DNA from: a virus | IMG/VR virus record: IMGVR_UViG_3300030385_002035 | Location: 1 to 22,632 of that record | Direction: 5' to 3' (one strand) | DNA length: 22,632 bases | Shown: positions 1 through 6,314 of the stretch, one piece after another | Layout of the letters: each line of letters begins with the position of its first letter | How positions within the stretch are numbered: position 1 is the first letter of the stretch | Program-made: the position numbers and the translations under genes | Notes under the pieces: generated by a model | Seen by the model: the letters and a program-made list of their open reading frames with translations, nothing else | What the model was told of the DNA's origin: nothing | The model's database searches: none

Positions 1-2
1 AC

Positions 3-272
3 TCTGACAAACCTATTATAGGAGTGCAAGGACATTGGGATGAAGATAATCCTGACAAAGTAATGGGAGCAGGGTTAGCGATACAGACAAGTCTATTGAA
101 AGAAGTTTGTGGATACAACGAAGAAGAACCTATTAATGATGGAGAGTCTATTGTTCGCAAAATATCTAATGAAGTTTTTGGAACTGCTACATCAAAATGG
201 GGATTAGTCAGAACAGAGAAACCCATTTACAATTATGAACGACATGAGGGGAGTATGTCATGTCCAGGTTAG
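3..272 (+). CDS. Glycosyltransferase-like protein, C-terminal part (5' end outside window)
   Basis: The reading frame is open from the first complete codon, so the gene starts upstream; the GTG at 24 is internal and not a convincing start. What remains (about 89 residues) resembles the end of a GT-A fold, family 2-like glycosyltransferase: a GAGLAIQTSLLKEV stretch followed by CGYNEEEP matches the usual 'x-G-x-x-x-hydrophobic-R/K...GGYDE' region before the acceptor-site Asp/Glu, and the end carries YERHEGSMS, a common terminal motif in this family. The nucleotide-binding half with the DxD motif is not in the window, so donor and acceptor cannot be told. It overlaps the next gene by 13 bp, suggesting translational coupling with the PEP aldolase. 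A role in glycosylating the virion or a host surface sugar is an inference from context. Confidence 0.6.
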   Translation, partial: SDKPIIGVQGHWDEDNPDKVMGAGLAIQTSLLKEVCGYNEEEPINDGESIVRKISNEVFGTATSKWGLVRTEKPIYNYERHEGSMSCPG

Positions 273-1063
273 CGAAGTTATTCGGACCTGATGCAAAATA
301 CCCTTTAGTACGTTCCTATCAAGAGAAAGAAGCACCAGAGTTAAATTTCATTGCAGGACCATGTTCCATAGAGAATTTGGAACAGATATATGCCATAGCT
401 TGTAAGGTACGACAAGCAGGTGCAACTATGTTACGAGGTGGTTGTTATATATATGGAACGTACCCTCCAGAGAATAGTGGATTTGTAGCAGATAGATCAC
501 TATCTCTTTCAACAGCAGCAAGTGGAAACAAACTTCCTTGGATAGTGGAAGTGATGGATGCACCAGATATGCAACACGTTACCGATGCAGACTGGATACA
601 AATAGGTATGCGTCATGCACAACATTATCCGTTGTTGAAAGCGATAGCTTCTTATGGAAAGAAAGTATTATTAAAGCGTGGTTCATGGATGACAGTTGAT
701 GAAACGCTTGGGGCTATAGAGTATTTGCTTCAACATGGAGCAGAAGATGTAGCAATATGCGAAAGAGGAATGGTTAGCTTTGAAGACCATTGTAGGTGGA
801 GTTTCTCTGCTTCGTTTATTGCGATGATAAAAGAATATACTGCATTGAAAATAGTAGCTGATCCTTCTCATGGCAGTGGAGATAGAAAGTTAGTTCCTAG
901 ACTTGCGAGAGCAGGAATAGCAGCAGGGGCAGATGGAGTATTATGTGAAGTACACCCTAACCCTGACGAATCTGTTTCCGATGCTGAACAAGCGATTGAT
1001 TACGACACCTTTGAAGAAGTAGTGAAAGGGTGTAAAGAAATAAAGGGATATATTTATGGCTAA
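260..1063 (+). CDS. DAHP synthase-like (class I) PEP-condensing aldolase
   Basis: This 267-residue protein has the TIM-barrel signatures of class I 3-deoxy-7-phosphoheptulonate synthases, which join phosphoenolpyruvate to an aldose phosphate in the first shikimate step. The metal ligands are all seen: Cys35 in AGPCSIE, His204 in DPSHGSG, Glu230 in CEVHP and Asp241 in VSDAEQ. PEP/phosphate-binding motifs VLLKRG (Lys139, Arg140) and CERG (168-170) are intact. There is no regulatory ACT or chorismate-mutase domain, so it is a bare catalytic core. The odd point is the loop after RGG (residues 59-61): the family's KPRTSP motif, which contacts the phosphate of erythrose 4-phosphate, is replaced by CYIYGTYPPENSGF. 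PEP condensation is therefore likely kept while the sugar partner may differ. It lies between a glycosyltransferase and a structural gene and overlaps both (13 bp and 8 bp). Confidence 0.85.
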   Translation: MSRLAKLFGPDAKYPLVRSYQEKEAPELNFIAGPCSIENLEQIYAIACKVRQAGATMLRGGCYIYGTYPPENSGFVADRSLSLSTAASGNKLPWIVEVMDAPDMQHVTDADWIQIGMRHAQHYPLLKAIASYGKKVLLKRGSWMTVDETLGAIEYLLQHGAEDVAICERGMVSFEDHCRWSFSASFIAMIKEYTALKIVADPSHGSGDRKLVPRLARAGIAAGADGVLCEVHPNPDESVSDAEQAIDYDTFEEVVKGCKEIKGYIYG

Positions 1064-2645
1064 CAACCTCCAAATGCAAAGAGTGGAGTTTGGAAAGAAT
1101 GTTGGTGGTATCAATGATTCCACGCAGATAACGTCTGTGAAAGAACATGAAGCGTTAGATATTCATAATGTCAGGTTAATACCTACAGGTGGGATACGAA
1201 AGAGAAAAGGATACTATGTTGTTAATACAGCTAGCCTTGTCGGTTCTGGAACTATCACTGGCGTTTTTAATTATCTACGTTTTACTGGAAACTCAGACTT
1301 AATTGTATGTGTGAATAGTGGTAGCGTTGCGAATAAGATATATAAAAAAGATGCTGGAACAAATACGTTCACTTCCATTACTCCTTCAGGAACATTTTCA
1401 GGTGGTGATGTAACCTTCGCTGTGTCTAACGATTTATTGATGATTGCGTCTGATGGTGGTTCTAACATATTACAATGGGATGGTTCCGCTACCGCCTGTA
1501 CTGATTTAAACACAGCGACTGCTCCTTTGGCAGAAGTGGTAAGTGACTGGAATAGACACGCTGTTGCTTTAAAGATACCAGCGAGGGGAAGTAACTTTGA
1601 AATATCACATCAAGGTGATTCTGCACAGTGGAGAAATTCTGATCGGTTTCCTACGGATAGACAGACTATTGGGGCAACTACGTTATACGATGACTTGTTT
1701 ATCTTTACCACAGATAGAATGTATCGTGTTTCAGGTCACGATAGGGATGATGTCCGAATGGATGCAGTTAGGCTTTCTGTAGGGGCTACGAATCAAAGAA
1801 GCATAGTCAACGTAGCGAATAGAAACTTAATAGTCTGGCCTTGGAGAGAGAATTTCTACGAGTTCGATGGTGTCAATACACGCATTATATCGAACAGAAT
1901 AGAAAGACCTCTTGCCAATACCAGCGACTTCTTTAACATTAACTTAGCAAAATTTGACAATATACAAGGTGTAAATATTGCATCACAGTCTAGGGTAAGT
2001 TTTTTAGTTGCACAAAAAAATGAAACCCAAAATAGTCTCATATTAAATTACAACTATGATTTAAGAACACCAGACCCTAAGACAAACCAACCTATAGGTG
2101 CATGGACTGTAGATGAATATGACAGAAACTTTGCTTACCTATCTGTTGCAGTGGAAGACGATCAAGAAGTGTTGTATGCAGGTGATTATGATGGTCATCT
2201 ATGTAGGTTAGAAGTTGGAGATGCAGATGGAGATTCCTCTAATGATGCCAATGATGGAAACGCTATTGTATCTCGATATCAGACAGGTCCATTTCATGCA
2301 AATATGCCAGACGTAACAAAGAGATGGAGAGAAATTATTCCCATTGTCGGACAGACTTCCAGTGGAACTGTAACTATCAGTACCGCAGAGAATTGGGCTG
2401 GTAGTTTCATAACCGCAGATACAATTACTTTAGCGACAGGAGGGTTTGCTTCCTATTGGGGAGTCTCTAAATGGGGAGAAGATTTATGGGGAGCAGCGAT
2501 ATCGGTTATTAAACGATTATCTTTATCAAACCGAAGTGAAGCACTTTCTATAAAGTTTTCCGATTCCAGTAAAGACCCTTCATGGCGTATTGATACTTGG
2601 GTTTTGAGATATCAAGTTCTACCAGGATTGAGGCGATTTGAATAA
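1056..2645 (+). CDS. Virion structural protein, probable tail nozzle/stabilising beta-propeller-like protein
   Basis: This 529-residue protein begins with a segment typical of phage tail-tube or nozzle proteins: an early 'EALDIHNVRLIPTGGIRKRKG'-type stretch (about residues 28-49), meaning 'named N-terminal joints followed by Gly and basic residues'. It continues as repeated beta-rich blades with SDLIVCVNSG, NILQWDG, LFIFTTDRMYRVSG, NFYEFDGVN and EVLYAGDYDGHL, a spacing that suggests a propeller. An Asp-rich loop (about 389-401, GDADGDSSNDAND) looks like a calcium site. It ends with WRIDTWVLRYQVLPG. The family resemblance is to T7 gp12-like nozzle or P22-type stabilising proteins, but this is judged by pattern only. 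Its ATG overlaps the aldolase gene by 8 bp, and the next gene starts in its stop codon (TAATG). Confidence 0.6.
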   Translation: MANNLQMQRVEFGKNVGGINDSTQITSVKEHEALDIHNVRLIPTGGIRKRKGYYVVNTASLVGSGTITGVFNYLRFTGNSDLIVCVNSGSVANKIYKKDAGTNTFTSITPSGTFSGGDVTFAVSNDLLMIASDGGSNILQWDGSATACTDLNTATAPLAEVVSDWNRHAVALKIPARGSNFEISHQGDSAQWRNSDRFPTDRQTIGATTLYDDLFIFTTDRMYRVSGHDRDDVRMDAVRLSVGATNQRSIVNVANRNLIVWPWRENFYEFDGVNTRIISNRIERPLANTSDFFNINLAKFDNIQGVNIASQSRVSFLVAQKNETQNSLILNYNYDLRTPDPKTNQPIGAWTVDEYDRNFAYLSVAVEDDQEVLYAGDYDGHLCRLEVGDADGDSSNDANDGNAIVSRYQTGPFHANMPDVTKRWREIIPIVGQTSSGTVTISTAENWAGSFITADTITLATGGFASYWGVSKWGEDLWGAAISVIKRLSLSNRSEALSIKFSDSSKDPSWRIDTWVLRYQVLPGLRRFE

Positions 2646-2947
2646 TGTCATCTAAAAAACTTCGTAAGCCTTTGTTTATACAGGACTTAAATGACCAATT
2701 TGCACCAAGAGTTTTACACGATAATGTTATGGGTATCTACCATTTCTTAGATACAAATATGGAATGGGGATCAGCTACCTCGAATACTGGAACTACATTA
2801 TCTAAAATTAAATCGACAGATTACATTGTAAATATCACCCCTTTAGCAGAACCAGGAAGTGCAACAGTTACAAAAGCTACTGCTTCTTTCACTTACACTA
2901 CAAGTGCAACAGTGGCATTTAATTATTTAGTTATTGGATCAAGTTAG
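2645..2947 (+). CDS. Small beta-rich virion protein
   Basis: A 100-residue protein that starts in the stop codon of the preceding structural gene (TAATG), so it is almost certainly translated with it. The first 45 residues are mixed (KKLRKPLFIQDLNDQF, then YHFLDTNMEWG). The second half is Ser/Thr/Ala-rich and beta-like: PGSATVTKATASF, then a terminal FNYLVIGSS. This composition matches the fibre protein immediately downstream and is usual for small tail or decoration proteins. I do not recognise a named family. Its position between the nozzle-like protein and the fibre suggests a connector or fibre-attachment role. Confidence 0.65.
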   Translation: MSSKKLRKPLFIQDLNDQFAPRVLHDNVMGIYHFLDTNMEWGSATSNTGTTLSKIKSTDYIVNITPLAEPGSATVTKATASFTYTTSATVAFNYLVIGSS

Positions 2948-2955
2948 GAGTTATT

Positions 2956-4674
2956 ATGGGAACAGTTTCTCGCCCTTACACTTACACTGCTGGTGATGTT
3001 ATTCAACCAGCCGAAGTTACAGACAACGAGACAACTTTATATAGTCTCGTTAATGGAAACATAGACAACGACAACATAGATTCTTCGGCAGCAATCAAGG
3101 CCTCTAAACTTGATCTTGCCTCTGCAACTACAGCTTCATTCTCTAAGAATGTACTTATGTCTTTGTCTTCCACTATTACATTGGGAACAACAACACAAAC
3201 GATTGCTGTAGGTAGTTCTGCTACAGTAACTATCACCGCTAGTGGCGGAGTTGCCGAAATAGGCAAAATGACTGTCATAGCTAGTGCTACTGTCGGCAAT
3301 CTTAAAGTGTCAGGTACTGCGACATTGGGTGCATTGGCTACGCTAGGTACATTGGTCGTATCAGGAACTGCTACGATAAGTGGTCTGGTATGTAGTGGCA
3401 CTGCGACTGTGGGAGATTTGAAAGTATCCAACACAGTTACCATACCGAACTTAGTCGTATCAGGCACAGCTACATTAGGTAACATTATTGCCAGTGGCAC
3501 AGCGACAATCAATACCTTGGTTGTATCGGCTACATCTACATTAAAAACAATAGTTGTAAGTGGAACTGCTACGATAGGAGACTTGAAGGTTAGCAATACA
3601 GTAACGCTACCAAGTTTGGTGGTGTCAGGTACTGCTACGTTAGGCAACATTATAGCGAGTGGAACAGTGGTAGGTAATTCATTATTAATATCCGCTACTG
3701 CAACATTGAACTCATTAGTTGTGTCAGCGACATCAACTTTAAATACGTTAGTAGTTTCAGCGACATCAACTTTAAAGACAATCGTAGTAAGTGGAACAGC
3801 TACAGTAGGAGATTTAAAGGTATCAAATACTGTTACCCTCTCTAAGATTGTCGTATCAGGAACAGCAACACTTGGAAATATAAAAGCGAGTGGAACAATA
3901 GTGGGTAATTCGCTAGTCGTTACCGCTACTGCGACAATCAATACAATGGTCGTAGCAGCCACAGCGACACTAAACACTCTAGTCGTATCAGCTACGTCTA
4001 CTCTGAAAACAATCGTGGTGAGTGGCACAGCTACAGTTGGTGATTTGAAAGTAAGTAACACTGTTACCTTATCGAATATAGTAATAAGTGGAACTGCTAC
4101 GTTGGGTAATATTATCAATAGTGGAACTGCGATAACAAATTCGTTACTTGTCTCTGCTACGTCAACTATGCTTTCTCTTGTTGTAAGTGCAACTGCTACA
4201 TTGGGAGATTTGGTAGTAGGTGGTCGTGGTTTGGGAAAGGTGTTGCAAGTTGCTCACACTACCACAACTACTGAAACGCAGACAACCAGTGCTTCTTTCG
4301 TAACAACTTCATTAACTTTAGATATATTACCAGCAAGTTCTGCTTCCGTAATAAATATTGGATTAGCTAGTAATATTAATATAGGTGGTACTAGAGGAAA
4401 TTGGGTTTATTGGACTATATTCAGATTTACAAGTGGAACCACAACGGGAACCAATATATCTGGAGAAGATGATGGATTTGGTGGCGTATACATTGAACAA
4501 GATGGGGCTAACTTTGACCTTCATGTTCCGATGGCTGGTTTTACTGTGGATTCACCAAATACAAATGTTACCGCAACGTACACTGTGATGATTCGTGTTA
4601 CTGGTGGAACTGGAAAACTTAATCAAAATCAACCACATAAAGCGTCAATGGTTCTTTCTGAGATAGGAGCATAG
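2956..4674 (+). CDS. Tail fibre/adhesin-like protein with 28 eleven-residue repeats
   Basis: This 572-residue protein has three parts. Residues 1-104 form an N-terminal module (RPYTYTAGDVIQPAEVTDNE, NGNIDNDNIDSS) of the kind seen at the virion-attachment end of phage fibres. Residues 105-418 consist of 28 units of an 11-residue repeat with consensus (L/I)-V-V-S-G-T-A-T-L-G-N, broken once by a six-residue insert (LATLGT) after unit 2. The alternation of hydrophobic and Ser/Thr residues at fixed phase predicts a beta-helical or beta-solenoid shaft. Residues 419-572 are a distinct beta-rich C-terminal domain starting GRGLGKVLQVAHTTTTTE, a head sequence common to receptor-binding ends of marine phage fibres. 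GGAG precedes the ATG. The function as a host-recognition fibre is inferred from architecture and position; receptor unknown. Confidence 0.75.
   Translation: MGTVSRPYTYTAGDVIQPAEVTDNETTLYSLVNGNIDNDNIDSSAAIKASKLDLASATTASFSKNVLMSLSSTITLGTTTQTIAVGSSATVTITASGGVAEIGKMTVIASATVGNLKVSGTATLGALATLGTLVVSGTATISGLVCSGTATVGDLKVSNTVTIPNLVVSGTATLGNIIASGTATINTLVVSATSTLKTIVVSGTATIGDLKVSNTVTLPSLVVSGTATLGNIIASGTVVGNSLLISATATLNSLVVSATSTLNTLVVSATSTLKTIVVSGTATVGDLKVSNTVTLSKIVVSGTATLGNIKASGTIVGNSLVVTATATINTMVVAATATLNTLVVSATSTLKTIVVSGTATVGDLKVSNTVTLSNIVISGTATLGNIINSGTAITNSLLVSATSTMLSLVVSATATLGDLVVGGRGLGKVLQVAHTTTTTETQTTSASFVTTSLTLDILPASSASVINIGLASNINIGGTRGNWVYWTIFRFTSGTTTGTNISGEDDGFGGVYIEQDGANFDLHVPMAGFTVDSPNTNVTATYTVMIRVTGGTGKLNQNQPHKASMVLSEIGA
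3268..4209 (+). repeat. Array of 28 coding 33-bp repeats, with a 231-bp higher-order period
   Basis: The array encodes 28 in-frame 11-residue units. Two units are followed by an 18-bp insert, and 26 more run without a break from 3352. A higher-order pattern is visible: units beginning LKVSNTVT recur at 3418, 3583, 3814 and 4045, so the last three are spaced exactly seven units (231 bp, 77 residues) apart. The blocks at 3583-3813 and 3814-4044 match at 64 of 77 residues by my count. At the DNA level copies differ largely at synonymous sites: SGTATLGN at 3625-3648 and at 3856-3879 is identical in protein but differs at 8 of 24 bases. Confidence 0.9.
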
Positions 4675-4676
4675 AT

Positions 4677-4997
4677 ATGATAGATATTATTGATGCAATT
4701 TTAGCTTTAGACTCCAATGCAGTAGTAACCATGCAAGGTCAAGAAATATCAGGGTTAAGATGGGAAGATGGCAATCCCAATAACATTACCAACCAACAAA
4801 TATTAGATAAACAAACAGAGTTAGAGTCTAAATATACCAATGACGAGTATAAGAGAAATAGAAAAAATGCGTATCCTACGTTTAGTGATTTCGTGGAAGC
4901 ATATACTGAGAAAGAAATCTTAACTAGAAGCGATAAATGGATGGCATATATAGAGGCTTACAATAAAGTACGAACTGATTTTCCGAAACCAGAATAA
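4677..4997 (+). CDS. XkdW-like small virion or fibre-associated protein
   Basis: A 106-residue protein starting 2 bp after the fibre stop. Its N-terminal half (DAILALDSNAVVTMQG, then ISGLRWEDGNPNNITNQQIL) follows the pattern of the small XkdW-like proteins encoded beside phage tail fibres: a helix, two strands with a Trp, then 'x-ITxxQIxxKxxEL'. The second half is helical and charged, with aromatic residues (AYPTFSDFVEAYTEKEIL, WMAYIEAYNKV). The role of this family is not settled; adjacency to a fibre suggests assembly or attachment. No signal peptide or membrane segment. Confidence 0.6.
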   Translation: MIDIIDAILALDSNAVVTMQGQEISGLRWEDGNPNNITNQQILDKQTELESKYTNDEYKRNRKNAYPTFSDFVEAYTEKEILTRSDKWMAYIEAYNKVRTDFPKPE

Positions 4998-5009
4998 AGG
5001 GAATAAATT

Positions 5010-5105
5010 ATGAACTGCAACTGCAAATTTCCATGTACGTGTAGCATTGTCGCAGTCGTTATCGGTATCATCACTGGTATCGTTATTTATCAAATAGGAC
5101 TATAG
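5010..5105 (+). CDS. 31-residue Cys-rich membrane microprotein
   Basis: A very short ORF with a good ribosome binding site (AAAGGG at 4996-5001, 8 bp before the ATG) in the otherwise unexplained gap between two genes; it ends 1 bp before the next ATG. The product opens with MNCNCKFPCTCS, four cysteines in two C-x-C pairs, followed by one membrane-spanning segment (IVAVVIGIITGIVIYQIGL). The Cys cluster could bind metal, be acylated or form disulfides. I do not recognise a family. Because no longer ORF competes on either strand and spacing fits the operon, I believe it is expressed; function is unknown (a lysis-related or virion membrane role is possible). Confidence 0.6.
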   Translation: MNCNCKFPCTCSIVAVVIGIITGIVIYQIGL

Positions 5106-5106
5106 A

Positions 5107-5340
5107 ATGAATAATTTAGGGGTTTGCATAAGTGCGTTTGTAGCATTGATAGGTGGTTTATATATTGTATTGCAATTATATGCTTACCCTTTACCAGAAG
5201 GTAGAAAATTGGAAGTGCGTGTCGATTCCAATGAGAAAATGGTACAGAGTATGGACATGAGACAGAGGTCTATAGCAGATAAAGTAGGAAAGATACATGG
5301 CATATTGGTTGATCAAATTAAAGATAAGAATCACGATTAA
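5107..5340 (+). CDS. Small membrane protein with one N-terminal transmembrane helix
   Basis: A 77-residue protein starting 1 bp after the stop of the Cys-rich microprotein, so the two are probably coupled. Residues about 8-26 (ISAFVALIGGLYIVLQLY) form a membrane segment. The remainder is soluble and heptad-like (LEVRVDSNEKMVQSMDM, IADKVGKIHGILVDQI), compatible with a short coiled coil outside the membrane. This design occurs in phage holins, antiholins and inner-membrane spanins, but a separate holin-like gene and spanin pair lie further right, so the role is open. No cysteines beyond Cys7. Confidence 0.6.
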   Translation: MNNLGVCISAFVALIGGLYIVLQLYAYPLPEGRKLEVRVDSNEKMVQSMDMRQRSIADKVGKIHGILVDQIKDKNHD

Positions 5341-5357
5341 CCGCCCAAGAGGTTTAT

Positions 5358-6305
5358 ATGGATAATGCAGGTCTTCTAAAGAAGGAACAGTTAAAAGCTA
5401 GGAACGAAAAGATAATGCAAGGTTGGTTACACAAATGGGTATCCAATACTGCTACCAACTATGGAAGTAAACTGCTAGGCGAAAAAGAAAACTTCGCTAA
5501 CTTATTCATGGCACACAAGGGAACGCCAGCATTAATTACAGGGTCAGGTCCTAGTTTAGAAGATACCATTCCTCATATAAAGAACTTTGATGGATTGGTT
5601 ATCAGTACCAATAGTTCCATGAGCCTGCTATTAAAGAATGGGATTAAACCAGACTACGTACACGTATTTGATGGACAATATCGGTCTGAGAGAATAGGGA
5701 ACCTTCCCATAGATGGCATTAAACTGATATGTGCAACCTTTGTTTTGCCAGACATGGTGGAGTTTTGGAAGACGAAAGGTGATGTATATGGATTCAGTGC
5801 TTTCGATCCAGAGGAAGCATGGTTTAAGAAGTATATGTGGTATATGTACCGAGACTATGTAGGTATTCCCACTAGTGGTTCGGTAGGCCCCAATGCTATT
5901 CGATTGGCAGCCTATATGGGTTGTGATCCGATTATCATTACAGGATTAGATCAGACCTTCACTGATGGAAGATACCGAGTAGATCAATACGATTACGTTG
6001 ATGATAAATATGTATTGAAAGATTTTGATCACGAAGAAGCGATTAACAAGCAACCTATCAGTTATCACAATGGCAAACAGCTTTGGTATATCACTGGAAT
6101 GATGTACCGAACAGCGATTGTGGGGATAGCAGATGAGTTAAGGGATAAGGGATTATCGGTTGTTCGTTGTCACAATCAAGGCGATCCAAATTTTTATAAG
6201 GTAGAAGGTGTTCTACTTAAAGAAACTAAAGGAATTAAAGTAATGAACGCTACTATGGGTGGCGTATGGAAGAATGAACTTCCGAGATATGATTTAGTTG
6301 CATAG
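5358..6305 (+). CDS. MptE/Maf-like (DUF115) protein
   Basis: A 315-residue protein with the DUF115 signature: ALITGSGPSLED (58-69), VISTNSSM (81-88), GIKPDYVHVFDG (95-106), then GSVGPNAIRLAAYMGCDPI (174-192) and ITGLDQTFTDG (194-204). The fold is Rossmann-like with a Gly-rich nucleotide-binding loop. Known members include archaeal 6-hydroxymethyl-dihydropterin diphosphokinase MptE and the bacterial Maf proteins that transfer nonulosonic sugars to Ser/Thr of flagellin. No other pterin gene is present, while sugar genes and a Ser/Thr-rich fibre are, so a Maf-like glycosylating role is favoured here by context only. AAGAGG lies 6 bp before the ATG. Length is close to the bare DUF115 core, without the extra domains of flagellar Maf proteins. 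Confidence 0.75.
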   Translation: MDNAGLLKKEQLKARNEKIMQGWLHKWVSNTATNYGSKLLGEKENFANLFMAHKGTPALITGSGPSLEDTIPHIKNFDGLVISTNSSMSLLLKNGIKPDYVHVFDGQYRSERIGNLPIDGIKLICATFVLPDMVEFWKTKGDVYGFSAFDPEEAWFKKYMWYMYRDYVGIPTSGSVGPNAIRLAAYMGCDPIIITGLDQTFTDGRYRVDQYDYVDDKYVLKDFDHEEAINKQPISYHNGKQLWYITGMMYRTAIVGIADELRDKGLSVVRCHNQGDPNFYKVEGVLLKETKGIKVMNATMGGVWKNELPRYDLVA

Positions 6306-6314
6306 GGGAAAATA

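Noticed and set aside
3003-4118. Long antisense ORF (371 codons) with its own 11-residue periodicity
   Set aside because: It is the mirror of the fibre repeats: a 33-bp period that lacks stops in one antisense frame stays open throughout. It has no ribosome binding site or plausible product.
3268-4209. CRISPR-like or noncoding tandem repeat
   Set aside because: Units are in frame, without spacers, and conserved in protein rather than DNA.
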